From NCBI RefSeq assembly GCF_003290025.1, contig NZ_QNHG01000003.1:800841-864840 (forward strand): a stretch of 64,000 nt of DNA. The letters are read 5' to 3'. Of this stretch, positions 28,885-38,526 are shown in pieces. The stretch's first letter is position 1; each line of letters opens with the position of its first letter. The notes under the pieces are model-generated. The model did no database searches. It worked only from the letters and a program-made list of their open reading frames with translations, and had not been told where the DNA came from. The translations under genes and the position numbers were made by a program. Source of the DNA: Pseudogemmobacter bohemicus. GTDB lineage: Bacteria; Pseudomonadota; Alphaproteobacteria; Rhodobacterales; Rhodobacteraceae.

Positions 28885-29588
28885 TGCTGAAGATCGGGGT
28901 GCCCTCCAAGGGCCGGCTGATGGAGAAAACCTTCGACTGGTTCGGGGCGCGCGGGCTGGCGATGGTGAAGACCGGCAATGAACGGGAATATTCGGGCCGC
29001 ATCGACGGGATCGAGGGGGTGGAGCTGGTGATGCTGTCCGCCGGAGAGATCCCGCGCGAACTGACGGCAGGGCGGATTCATCTGGGCGTCACCGGCTCAG
29101 ATCTCGTGCGCGACAAGCTGGCGGGATGGCAGGCGCGGGTGACCGACTGGCAGGCGCTTGGCTTTGGCCATGCCGATCTGGTGATCGCGGTGCCGCAGGC
29201 CTGGGTCGATGTCGATACGCTGGACGATCTCGATGCGGCGGCGAGCGCTTTCCGCGCGCAGCACGGTTTCCGCCTGCGGATTGCGACCAAATATCACCGA
29301 CTCGTGCGCGAATTCCTGACCGCCAACGGCGTCGCCGATTACGCGCTTGTCGACAGCCAGGGCGCAACCGAGGGCACGGTGAAGAACCTCACCGCCGAGG
29401 CGATTGCCGACATCACCTCCTCGGGCGAGACTTTGCACGCCAATCACCTCAAAATCCTTTCGGACGGGCTGATCCATCAAAGCCAGGCCACGCTCTTTCT
29501 CGCCCGCAAGGCGGATTGGAGCCCAAAGAAAGCCGCAACCCTCCAATCCGTTGCCGAAAAACTGGGTCTTCCCGTCCCCCGGCTCTGA
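28884..29588 (+). CDS. hisG: ATP phosphoribosyltransferase catalytic subunit (short form)
   Basis: The enzyme catalyses the first step of histidine synthesis, condensing ATP and PRPP. At 234 residues it is the short form without the C-terminal regulatory domain, which fits with hisZ directly upstream. Recognisable parts are KIGVPSKGRLMEKTFDWF at the N-terminus and the P-loop-like SQGATEGTVKNLTAEAIADITSSGETL. A dispersed palindromic element starts within two bases of the stop and could serve as terminator. Confidence 0.96.
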   Translation: MLKIGVPSKGRLMEKTFDWFGARGLAMVKTGNEREYSGRIDGIEGVELVMLSAGEIPRELTAGRIHLGVTGSDLVRDKLAGWQARVTDWQALGFGHADLVIAVPQAWVDVDTLDDLDAAASAFRAQHGFRLRIATKYHRLVREFLTANGVADYALVDSQGATEGTVKNLTAEAIADITSSGETLHANHLKILSDGLIHQSQATLFLARKADWSPKKAATLQSVAEKLGLPVPRL

Positions 29589-29589
29589 T

Positions 29590-29636
29590 CTTCCTCTTGA
29601 CTTAAATACTTCGGGGTGCGGGGTGGAACCCCGCCT
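29590..29636 (+). repeat. Dispersed palindromic element, copy 3 (behind hisG, within allA 3' end)
   Basis: It begins TTCCTCTTGACTTAAATAC, followed by TTCGGGG and a 7-bp stem GCGGGGT / ACCCCGC (29618-29624 with 29628-29634). It starts just past the hisG stop and, on the other strand, encodes the last codons (GFHPAPRSI) and stop of allA. It may act as a bidirectional terminator between the convergent genes. Confidence 0.85.
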
Positions 29637-30114
29637 CCACCACCCGCCAAAGACGCGGGTAGCGGTATTCCTCAAGATTGCGGCTCTCGCCGATCCGGTC
29701 CACCACCGCAAACAGCCCCGGCGGGCTGAGCGGCGTCAGCACCCCGTGCCAGATGCCGCGATGCAGGTTCACACCCTGGGCACCATTGGTCAGGAACGCA
29801 CGCGGCACCGCGTCGGGACCGTCGGACACGATCACCAGAAACGGGTGCTCCGACAGTGGGAGAAAGGCTTGCGAGCCGTCGGGATGGCGCTCGATCAGGT
29901 CAAATTCATAGGGCAGGGCGCGCGGCGTGGCGCTGAAGACCGAGATGCCAGCGCGGCCGGGCGGGGTGGTGTCGGTGCCGAAATCGAGGCGGGCACGATC
30001 GTGATGACGCTGACACAGGCCGTCATTGATCAGGCGGAAGGGGCCGGTTGCCTCGATCACCTCTCCGAAAGGGGCGAAGGCTTCGGCTGTCAGCGGTTCG
30101 GGGTGGATGTCCAT
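29602..30114 (-). CDS. allA: Ureidoglycolate lyase
   Basis: At 170 residues this cupin-fold enzyme splits ureidoglycolate to glyoxylate and urea, the last step of allantoin breakdown. Family features are EPLTAEAFAPFGEVIE at the N-terminus, a central FLPLSEHPFLVIVS, and NLHRGIWHGVLTPL with its conserved His and Trp. The final eleven codons and stop fall in a dispersed repeat, so the tail GFHPAPRSI is repeat-derived and not family sequence. It is third in a minus-strand set after ureidoglycine aminohydrolase and puuE-uraD. Confidence 0.92.
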   Translation of the reverse strand: MDIHPEPLTAEAFAPFGEVIEATGPFRLINDGLCQRHHDRARLDFGTDTTPPGRAGISVFSATPRALPYEFDLIERHPDGSQAFLPLSEHPFLVIVSDGPDAVPRAFLTNGAQGVNLHRGIWHGVLTPLSPPGLFAVVDRIGESRNLEEYRYPRLWRVVEAGFHPAPRSI

Positions 30115-30140
30115 GGCGGCCTTTGCGCTGGTGGAGAGCG

Positions 30141-30190
30141 CCGGGGGCTTTCCGCCCCCGGACCCCCGAGGATATTTGAGGACAGATGAA
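30141..30190 (-). repeat. Dispersed palindromic element, copy 4 (between the ureidoglycine aminohydrolase gene and allA)
   Basis: On the minus strand it reads TTCATCTGTCC, a CAAATATCCTCGGGGG core, then an 8-bp stem CCGGGGGC / GCCCCCGG (30141-30148 with 30154-30161). It lies eleven bases after the stop of the upstream gene, in the same orientation as that gene. Confidence 0.85.
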
Positions 30191-30200
30191 TGGGCGGCAG

Positions 30201-31051
<851 letters not shown>

Positions 31052-31055
<4 letters not shown>

Positions 31056-32467
31056 GGCAGGAGGTCTTTCAGGCGAAGGGTGGCGATGCGTTCCACCTGG
31101 GAGCAGGCGGTTCTGAGCTCGGTCTCGCTGTCATTGGCGATGCGGGTTCTGAAACCCGCGAGAATCGAAGCTTTGGTATTGTCGCGGACCGCGATGATGA
31201 AGGGAAAGCCGTGGCGGGCGGTGTATTCGGCATTGAGCCGCTGGAATTCCGCGCGTTCCGCATCGGTCAGCGCGTCAAGCGCCGCCGAGGCCTGTTCCGC
31301 CGTGCTTTCCGCCGTCAGCCGCTTTGCCAAAGCCAGCTTGCCGGCGAGATCGGGATGGGCGCGCAGCACTGCGAGACGTTCCTCCGGAGTGGCGCGGCGG
31401 AAGGCGCGGGCCATGGCATTGGCGAGGCCCGTCGCGCTGTCATGGGCGGGCCCCAGCTCGAGCCCCCAGGTGCGCTCGGCCACCCAGGGGGAATGCTCGT
31501 AAATACCGCCAAAGCGGGCGACAAAGGCGGTTTGCGACATTTGCGAGGGGCGTTCCGGTGCGGCCGGCGGATGCACCCGGCGCCAGTGATCCGCGATGTC
31601 GATGCGGCGGGGGAACCAGACGCCCTCATGCCCTTGCGCATAATCAAGGAACCGCATCAGCCCGGCGATCTTGCCCGGCCGGCCGATCAGCCGGTTATGC
31701 AGCCCGATGGAGAACATCTTCGCGCGCCCGGCAGCGCCCTCGGCATAAAGCACATCGAACGTGTCCCTCAGATAGGTGAAGAACTGCTCGCCGGTGATAT
31801 AGCCCGGCGCGGTGGCAAAGCGCATGTCATTGGCCTCAAGCGTATAGGGGATGACCAGCTGGTCATGCCCTCCGATCCGCAGCCAGTAAGGCAGATCGTC
31901 GTCATAGATGTCCGAAATCCAGGCCAGCCGGCCTGTCTCTGCCGTCAGCCGCAGGGTGTTCATCGAGCAGCGGCCGGTATACCAGCCGGAGGGCGGCGCA
32001 CCCGTCACCTCTTCATGCAGGCGGAAGGCCTCGGCGATCTGCGCGGCCTCCTCTGTCTCGGGCATCTCGCGGTGGTCGATCCATTTCAGCCCGTGGCTGG
32101 CGATTTCCCAGCCGGAATCCTGCATCGCAGCCAGCTGTTCGGGGTTTCTCGCCAGGGCAGTGGCGACGCCGTAAACGGTGACCGGGATGCCTTGCGCGGT
32201 GAACAGGCGGTGGAGCCGCCAGAACCCGGCCCTGGCGCCGTAATCGTAAAGCGATTCCATGTTCCAGTGGCGCTGACCGGGCCAGGCTTGCGCGCCCGCG
32301 ATATCCGAGAGAAAGGCCTCTGATCCGGCATCGCCATGCAGGATGTTGTTCTCGCCGCCCTCTTCATAGTTCAGCACCAGCGAGATGGCGATCTTCGCGC
32401 CGCCCGGCCAGGCGGCATCGGGAGGGGTGGGGCCATAGCCTCGGAAATCACGGGGGTAACGGGTCAT
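31052..32467 (-). CDS. puuE: Fused allantoinase PuuE and OHCU decarboxylase UraD
   Basis: This 471-residue protein has two enzymes in one chain. Residues of about 1-300 are a PuuE-type allantoinase of the polysaccharide-deacetylase fold ([49 protein letters not shown]), converting allantoin to allantoate. Residues of about 309-471 are 2-oxo-4-hydroxy-4-carboxy-5-ureidoimidazoline (OHCU) decarboxylase UraD ([17 protein letters not shown], then [11 protein letters not shown]), which makes (S)-allantoin. ATG 32467 begins MTRYPRDF, the expected PuuE start. The fusion couples non-adjacent steps around allantoin. The gene is divergent from uraH. Confidence 0.94.
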
Positions 32468-32636
32468 GGGGTCAGGCTCCGGCACTCTCCCGTTCAGAGA
32501 AGATCAGCCGGGCGGAGAGGGCAAGGCATTTCTCTGCCCTGTGACGCCCTTTGACGTGGGACCCTGCCGCAGGCCCCCTTTCTCTGCGGCGCGCGCCGTG
32601 CTTTGCTGGAGGCCACAGATCAGGGGAGGGCGCCGG
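32468..32636. promoter_or_regulatory. Divergent promoter region, puuE-uraD / uraH
   Basis: This 169-bp spacer must drive the minus-strand allantoin set and the plus-strand uraH. No operator could be assigned by eye. A Shine-Dalgarno GGGGAGGG lies at about 32622-32630, before the uraH ATG. Confidence 0.45.
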
Positions 32637-32993
32637 ATGGCTGGCAGGCTGACGACACATGTGCTGGATACGGCGCGGGGCCGGCCGGCGGCGGGTCTGG
32701 CGATCAGCCTGTGGCGCATCGGGGGCGAGAGCCGCACCTTGCTGGTGCAGCTGGTGACCAATGCCGATGGCCGCAGCGATGCGCCGCTCCTGTCGGGCGA
32801 GGCCATGCAGCCCGGCGAGTATGAGCTGGTCTTTGCGGCCGGCGATTATCTCAGGGCAAGCGGTCAGATTTCCGGAGACAATGCGTTTCTTGATCTGATC
32901 CCTATCCGCTTCGGCATTGGTGATGCCGGCCAGCATTACCATGTGCCGCTGCTGCTGAGCCCCTTTGCCTATTCAACCTACCGGGGAAGCTGA
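32637..32993 (+). CDS. uraH: 5-hydroxyisourate hydrolase
   Basis: At 118 residues this transthyretin-like enzyme opens 5-hydroxyisourate to OHCU, the substrate of UraD. It has the N-terminal [14 protein letters not shown] with the conserved His, central GRSDAPLL, and ends in the diagnostic C-terminal tetrapeptide YRGS. No signal peptide is present, so it is cytoplasmic. It is divergent from puuE-uraD and precedes the DUF2125 gene. Confidence 0.95.
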   Translation: MAGRLTTHVLDTARGRPAAGLAISLWRIGGESRTLLVQLVTNADGRSDAPLLSGEAMQPGEYELVFAAGDYLRASGQISGDNAFLDLIPIRFGIGDAGQHYHVPLLLSPFAYSTYRGS

Positions 32994-33162
32994 TCGGGGG
33001 CGGTTTTCGCGGGACTTGCAGGGGATCCGCCGCCGGCTCCGCTTCGCGCTGGCTTTGCGGTACAAAACGCGTAGAATTCCGCCGGTCTGGAAAGGCTGAC
33101 TTGCAGTCTTTCGCCAACCTGGGCATGTCACGCCCGTAAATGCATTGTTCCGGAGAGATCAC

Positions 33163-34677
33163 ATGGCGTTTCTGAGGTATGGCTTTGCCGTTCCCGCAAT
33201 GGTCGTTCTGATGAGCGGAAGCGCCCATGCGGCGCTGACCGCTGATCAGGTGTGGCAGTCCTGGAAAGATGGCGCGGGTCTGGTCGGTCTGACCATCACC
33301 GTCGCGACCGAGGCCAATTCGGGCGGCACCCTGACGCTGAACGGTCTGAGCATCGCCCCCGAAGGCGCGCCCGATCCGCTGACCGTCTCAGCCCTGACCC
33401 TGACCGAGAATGGCGATGGCACTGTGACCATCACCCCCGGCGACGCGATCGGTCTGCAGACCGGCTCCGCCGAAGACGGTGGCTCGGCCAAACTGACCCA
33501 TGACGGGCTGTCGATCATCGCCCGCGAAGGCGATAATGGCGGCATCGTCTATGATTACAGCGCCAATAAGCTCGACATCGCCTATGACTTCACCACCCCG
33601 GGCTATGCTGCGAACGAAGGCGAGACCCCGGCCCCGGGCAAGGATAACGGCTCGTTCAGCTTTGAAGGGCTGAAAGGCAGCTACAGCGACACGCCCGGCA
33701 CCAACCGTGTTTTCGCCGTGGCGCTTGAGGCCGCGAAACTGGTCTATGCGATCAATTCCGACCAGCCTTCCTTCGAGACCAAAAGCACGTCGAACAGCGA
33801 ATCCGTCAATCTGGTGCTGAATTCGGAATTCACCCTGCCGAGCACGATCACCCTGGGCGAGATCCAGTCGGCGGCCGATTTCGGCACCGCGCTGCAGCAG
33901 GGTCTCCAGCTGAAACTCAACACCACCAATGGCGAATCGACGGGCAAATCCTCTGAGAAGTCGATGTTCTTCTCGCTGGATATGGATATGAAAGCCGGTC
34001 CGGCCGTTGCGGATCTGCTGTTCAACAAAGATGTGTTCAGCCTGACCTCGAAAGGCGAGGGCGGTCTGGAGATCAATGTCACCTCCGAAGGGCTGCCCGC
34101 CCCGGCGAAGATCACCATGGCCGATGTCGAGATGAACCTGCTTTCGCCGGTGATGTCGGGCGATACCGCGGCGGATTACGGCGCGAAACTGATCCTCGGC
34201 CAGCTGACGCTGAACGATGAGAGCTGGGCTCTCTTCGACCCGCAAGGCGCGCTGAAGCGCGAGCCTTTCGACCTGGCGCTTGACCTGAACGGCAAGGCAA
34301 AGGTCGACTGGATCGCGATGGCGGTTGCCGATGAAGCCGGCGGCCAGCCGGTGATCCCGCAGCCGGAATCGCTGAACATCACCCAGGCCGCGCTGAAACT
34401 GGCCGGTGCCGCGCTGGACGCGACCGGCGCGCTGACCTTCGACAACAGCCTCGGCTTCCCGGCACCGCTGGGCGAGGTGAATGTCAATGTCTCGGGCGCT
34501 GAGCAGCTGATCACCGGCCTGATCGCCACCGGCATCATCTCGGAAGAGGATGCGATGGGCGTGCGGATGATGATGGGGGCCTTCATGGTGCCCGGCTCCG
34601 AGCCCGACAGCCTGACCTCGAAAGTCGAGTTCAAGGAAGGCTTCAGCATCTTCGCCAATGGGCAGCAGCTGCAATAA
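33163..34677 (+). CDS. DUF2125 family secreted protein
   Basis: This protein of 504 residues has a signal peptide ending AHAALTADQVW (cleavage near residue 22), so it is exported. The remainder is a beta-rich, acidic and Gly/Ser-rich chain fitting the DUF2125 family of alphaproteobacteria, whose function is unknown. GGAGA lies a few bases before ATG 33163. Unlike its neighbours it has no evident link to purine metabolism. A strong terminator follows, so it is probably monocistronic. Confidence 0.75.
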   Translation: MAFLRYGFAVPAMVVLMSGSAHAALTADQVWQSWKDGAGLVGLTITVATEANSGGTLTLNGLSIAPEGAPDPLTVSALTLTENGDGTVTITPGDAIGLQTGSAEDGGSAKLTHDGLSIIAREGDNGGIVYDYSANKLDIAYDFTTPGYAANEGETPAPGKDNGSFSFEGLKGSYSDTPGTNRVFAVALEAAKLVYAINSDQPSFETKSTSNSESVNLVLNSEFTLPSTITLGEIQSAADFGTALQQGLQLKLNTTNGESTGKSSEKSMFFSLDMDMKAGPAVADLLFNKDVFSLTSKGEGGLEINVTSEGLPAPAKITMADVEMNLLSPVMSGDTAADYGAKLILGQLTLNDESWALFDPQGALKREPFDLALDLNGKAKVDWIAMAVADEAGGQPVIPQPESLNITQAALKLAGAALDATGALTFDNSLGFPAPLGEVNVNVSGAEQLITGLIATGIISEEDAMGVRMMMGAFMVPGSEPDSLTSKVEFKEGFSIFANGQQLQ

Positions 34678-34703
34678 GCTGGCTTTCGGCCGGAAATGAC
34701 CAG

Positions 34704-34730
34704 ACGCGGCCCTTCGGGGCCGCGTTTTTC
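34704..34730 (+). terminator. Rho-independent terminator after the DUF2125 gene
   Basis: A 9-bp stem ACGCGGCCC (34704-34712) / GGGCCGCGT (34717-34725) is closed by a stable TTCG loop and followed by a T run. Confidence 0.9.
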
Positions 34731-34861
34731 TTTGTCAGACCGTCCCCGCCCGTTTCGTAAGCGCCGGCCCTTCCGTAAGCCCACCCGATCGCAATGCTGC
34801 AAGAAGCGGATTCACAGCGCCGCCCCAGCCGGTATAGGCTGGCCGGGAAGGGGGGCGCCTC

Positions 34862-36097
34862 ATGTATGATTTCACTGTCCTTTGGGACTGGATGCAGCTG
34901 GCGGCGCGCTGGCTGCATGTCATCACCGCCATCGCCTGGATCGGGTCGAGCTTTTACTTCGTCGCGCTGGATCTGGGCCTGAGGAAATCCCCCGATCTGC
35001 CGCCCGGCGCTTATGGCGAGGAATGGCAGGTCCATGGCGGCGGTTTCTACCATATCCAGAAATACCTCGTCGCGCCCGAGCGCCTGCCCGAACACCTGAT
35101 CTGGTTCAAATGGGAAAGCTACGCGACCTGGCTTTCCGGCTTTCTGATGCTGGTGCTGGTCTATTACGCGGGCGCCGAGCTGTTCCTGATCGATCCCCAG
35201 GTGATGGAGCTCACGGTCTGGCAGGCGGTGGCGATCTCGGTCGGATCGCTCGCCTTCGGCTGGCTGGTCTATGACCGGATCTGCCGATTTTTTGTCAAGG
35301 CGAATCAAAGCCTTGTCATGGTGGCTTTGTTCGGCGTCCTGGTGGGGATGTCGTATTTCTACGCCTCGGTCTTCTCTGGCCGTGCGGCGCTTTTGCATCT
35401 GGGGGCGTTTACCGCGACGATCATGTCGGCCAATGTCTTTCTGGTGATCATCCCGAACCAGAAGATCGTGGTGGCCGATCTCAAGGCCGGCCGGACCCCC
35501 GATCCGAAATATGGCCGCATCGCCAAGCAGCGCAGCACGCATAACAATTACCTGACGCTGCCGGTTTTGTTCCTGATGCTGTCGAACCATTACCCGCTGG
35601 CCTTTGCCACCGACTATAACTGGATCATCGCGAGCCTGGTTTTCCTGATGGGCGTCACCATCCGCCACTGGTTCAACACCCGCCATGCCGGCACGGGCAA
35701 CCCGCACTGGACCTGGGGGGTGACGGTGGTTCTCTTCCTGATCATCGCCTGGCTCTCGACCGCGCCGATGCGGCTGCAACCTGCGGAAACCGCGCTGAAA
35801 GGCGAGGCGCTGCGCTATGCGAGCGCGCCGGGGTTTGAGGGGGTGGTCTCGATCGTGCAGGGGCGCTGTTCGATGTGCCATGCGGCGGAACCGGCCTGGG
35901 AGGGGATGCTCTGGCCGCCGAAAGCCGTTGTGCTGGAAAGCGAGGCGCAGATCGCGCATGAGGCGCGGCGGATCTACCTTCAGGCCGGGGTGACCCATGC
36001 GATGCCGCCGGGAAATCTGAGTTTTATGGAGGAGGGCGAGCGCCGCCAGATCATCGACTGGTATCGCGCAGCCGGGGCATTGCCGGATCCGGCCTGA
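34862..36097 (+). CDS. puuD: Membrane urate hydroxylase PuuD with C-terminal cytochrome c
   Basis: This protein of 411 residues oxidises urate to 5-hydroxyisourate at the inner membrane, passing electrons to its own c-type heme. About eight transmembrane helices fill residues 10-300 (HVITAIAWIGSSFYFVALD is the signature first helix). A monoheme cytochrome c domain follows, with CSMCH at about residues 336-340 and a candidate Met axial ligand in HAMPPGN. It supplies the urate-oxidising step between XdhAB and UraH, so no soluble uricase is needed. The arrangement matches the PuuD/DUF989 family. Confidence 0.94.
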   Translation: MYDFTVLWDWMQLAARWLHVITAIAWIGSSFYFVALDLGLRKSPDLPPGAYGEEWQVHGGGFYHIQKYLVAPERLPEHLIWFKWESYATWLSGFLMLVLVYYAGAELFLIDPQVMELTVWQAVAISVGSLAFGWLVYDRICRFFVKANQSLVMVALFGVLVGMSYFYASVFSGRAALLHLGAFTATIMSANVFLVIIPNQKIVVADLKAGRTPDPKYGRIAKQRSTHNNYLTLPVLFLMLSNHYPLAFATDYNWIIASLVFLMGVTIRHWFNTRHAGTGNPHWTWGVTVVLFLIIAWLSTAPMRLQPAETALKGEALRYASAPGFEGVVSIVQGRCSMCHAAEPAWEGMLWPPKAVVLESEAQIAHEARRIYLQAGVTHAMPPGNLSFMEEGERRQIIDWYRAAGALPDPA

Positions 36098-36215
36098 CTT
36101 TCGCCGATGCGGCAGGGGCGAGGGCCGGGGCGGGGCCGGGCCGGGGATTCCCGTCTCGACAAAACCCGCCCCTGGCCCGAGACTTGCGGCATCCCTGCCT
36201 GACATCCGGTGTCCG

Positions 36216-37448
36216 ATGGTGCTGAAATCCTTTCTGATCGCTGCCGCCCTGATCCTGCCAGCCCTTATTATGCCAGCCTCTGCGCGGGCAGAGCTGCGCC
36301 AGCATGGCAATACCGTCTTCACCCTGCCCGAAGGCTGGTACACCGGTCGGCGCGAGGAGAATGGCACGCTGATCATCCTGCCGCGGCTCAAAGAGGATGA
36401 ATGCGAATTCTGCCGGGTCTGGATCGCCCGCTCACAGGTGAAGACCGGCGCGCCGGAAAGGCTTCTTGCCCGCAATCTGCGGCTGTTTCTGGACGCCGAC
36501 GAGCCGGATCCCGAGCTGATCGGCGAGGTCTCGGTCTCGCAGGAGGGGCGCCATAAGGTGGCGATGCAGGCGCTGAAATCGGGGCGCGATGTGCAGATCC
36601 TGCTGGCGGTCGAAATCGCCGACCGCACCGAATTCTACGGGTTCGAGGCCGACAGCCGCGATGAGCAGAAGATCGCAGAGAGCCTGGAGGTTTTTGCCCG
36701 CGACATCGTCCCGATGATCCTGACCGCCCGCTATCTGACCGAAGGCGTGCGCCCGGTGCTGGGTCCTCCCATCCCCGGCGGGGTCAGCGGCGTCTGGCAG
36801 GGCACCGGCACCCGCTGGTCGCTGGGCATCGACATGATGATGAAAATGGATCTCGTCAGTGAGCTTTTCGTCTTTTGGGAGGACGGCACTTTCTACGACG
36901 GCACGCCCCCCACCGGCATCGCGCCCTTTGATCGCGTGGCGGCGCTGCGTTCGGGGGATATGTCCTTTGGCAATTACCGGATCGAGGGCGGCCGGCTCAT
37001 ATTGTCTTACGCCGACGGGCAAAGCGACGCGCGCAAACTCGGCCAGGGCGGTATCGCGCAGGGCTTTGACTGCACCGACAGCGCCACCTGCAACATGGTG
37101 AAACCGATGCCCGATGGCACGAAGATCAATGGCCGGATCGAGAGTTTCATCCATACCGGCTTTTCCCCGAACAGCGGCCTCTCGGGCGGCACGACCTTTT
37201 CCAGCACGCTTTATTACGCGCCGGACGGGCGCTGGAGCTATGACAGCTTCGGCGGTGCCAGCGTCAGTTTCGAGACCGGGGGCTATGCTGGCGGCAGCAC
37301 TACCGCGAAATCGGGCCGCTACCGGGTCGCGAATGGCACCGTCATCCGCAGCTTTGACGATGGCAGTCCGGATGTGGTGCAAATGATCTTCCAGGACAGC
37401 TCTGGCACTGTGATGATCGGCGGCGATTTCCTGAAAACCGGGCCGTGA
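36216..37448 (+). CDS. Secreted protein of unknown function
   Basis: The 410-residue protein begins with a signal peptide (MVLKSFLIAAALILPALIMPASARA), so it is exported. Two halves are visible. Residues of about 26-175 have a cysteine pair in DECEFCRVW. The second half, about 185-410, is rich in Gly, Ser and Tyr with a beta-repeat look (GNYRIEGGRLILSYADG, GRYRVANGTVIRSFDDG). That spacing suggests a lipocalin- or beta-propeller-like domain, but I do not recognise a family. It converges with the membrane-protein gene at 37484. Confidence 0.65.
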   Translation: MVLKSFLIAAALILPALIMPASARAELRQHGNTVFTLPEGWYTGRREENGTLIILPRLKEDECEFCRVWIARSQVKTGAPERLLARNLRLFLDADEPDPELIGEVSVSQEGRHKVAMQALKSGRDVQILLAVEIADRTEFYGFEADSRDEQKIAESLEVFARDIVPMILTARYLTEGVRPVLGPPIPGGVSGVWQGTGTRWSLGIDMMMKMDLVSELFVFWEDGTFYDGTPPTGIAPFDRVAALRSGDMSFGNYRIEGGRLILSYADGQSDARKLGQGGIAQGFDCTDSATCNMVKPMPDGTKINGRIESFIHTGFSPNSGLSGGTTFSSTLYYAPDGRWSYDSFGGASVSFETGGYAGGSTTAKSGRYRVANGTVIRSFDDGSPDVVQMIFQDSSGTVMIGGDFLKTGP

Positions 37449-37483
37449 AAATCGGGCTTTGAAAACCGGGCGGTAAGGGGGCC

Positions 37484-38494
37484 TTACACCAGGTCGCCGT
37501 TGCGCATTGTGCCGCCAGGATCGCGCCCGCGCGCCTCAGCCGCGTTCAGCCGTTGCTCATGGTCGCCCGCCTGGCGGTGACGGCTCAGCTGCGGCGCGAG
37601 GCGGGTGACGGTCGCGCTCCACTCTTGCGAGAGGGGTTCGGTGCTGATCTGGCGGAACCAGACCTGCATCAGGCAGATCAGCGCGAAGGGCTCGAACACC
37701 GCAGACAGAAAGAGCAGTGTCACGATGATCGCCGCGATCAGCGGCAAGGCCGTTTCGGGGCGTTTGTCGGCCAGGTATTCTGCCCCGAGCGGCCCGATCA
37801 GCCAAAGCCAGACCGGCACCAGAAGGACCGTCACCATCAGGGTCAGCCAGAATGCGTTTTTCAGGATGATGCGCCAGTTCTGACCATAGAGAACCAGGGC
37901 ATTGCGCGCCGAGCCCCAGGGATCGTCTGAGCGCTGGCTGATCGCATGCGCCAGGATGATCTCGTCCATATAGCCAAAGCAAAACCACAGGAGCGTCCGG
38001 AACAGGCCCGAAACCTGCGCGGCGGTCCTCTCGGGCAGAATGGCCAGCAGCCCCTGGCTGAGCCGTGAGAGACCACGCAGCACAAGGCGGATCAGCTCAT
38101 CCAGAACGAAAAGCGCGGATGCCTCGCCAAACCGTGCCCGCACCATGCGGTGACCATAGCCAGGCTGCCATTCCCCCGCCGGCAGTTTGCGGCCCTGGAC
38201 CAGCTCGGTCAGCACCGCGATATGGGCGGCGCGGATCAGATAGAGCACCCATCTCCGCGCCCATCTGAGCGCGAAAAACAGCGCAGCAAAGCCGATCAGC
38301 ACGGCAATCAGCATTACAAGCCCGGAATAGCCCTTCATGGCGGCAGGGTTGGGGCCGCCGATCAGGCTGACCAGGCCATAAAGCGCGCCGATCATCAGCC
38401 CGAGGAAGGCCAGCGACACGAGGCTGCGCAGGATCAGAAAGGGCAGCGTCCGCAGCAAAAGCCAGAGTGCGGTGAGGATGCTGAAATCGTACAA
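37484..38494 (-). CDS. Multi-pass membrane protein of unknown function (TTG start)
   Basis: The 336-residue protein has six or so hydrophobic segments, near residues 5-25, 28-45, 55-80, 205-235 and 245-285. Between them lies a soluble part with WQPGYGHRMVRARFGEA. There is no ATG close to the first membrane segment. TTG 38494 is preferred because it starts LYDFSILTALWLLLRTL directly after a GAGGGGG Shine-Dalgarno, while the upstream in-frame codons are Arg/Gln-rich and overlap the neighbouring gene. Function is unknown. It lies immediately downstream of the sulfotransferase gene on the same strand. Confidence 0.65.
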   Translation of the reverse strand: MYDFSILTALWLLLRTLPFLILRSLVSLAFLGLMIGALYGLVSLIGGPNPAAMKGYSGLVMLIAVLIGFAALFFALRWARRWVLYLIRAAHIAVLTELVQGRKLPAGEWQPGYGHRMVRARFGEASALFVLDELIRLVLRGLSRLSQGLLAILPERTAAQVSGLFRTLLWFCFGYMDEIILAHAISQRSDDPWGSARNALVLYGQNWRIILKNAFWLTLMVTVLLVPVWLWLIGPLGAEYLADKRPETALPLIAAIIVTLLFLSAVFEPFALICLMQVWFRQISTEPLSQEWSATVTRLAPQLSRHRQAGDHEQRLNAAEARGRDPGGTMRNGDLV

Positions 38495-38526
38495 ACCCGC
38501 CCCCTCTGGCCCCCTCGTGACACGCC

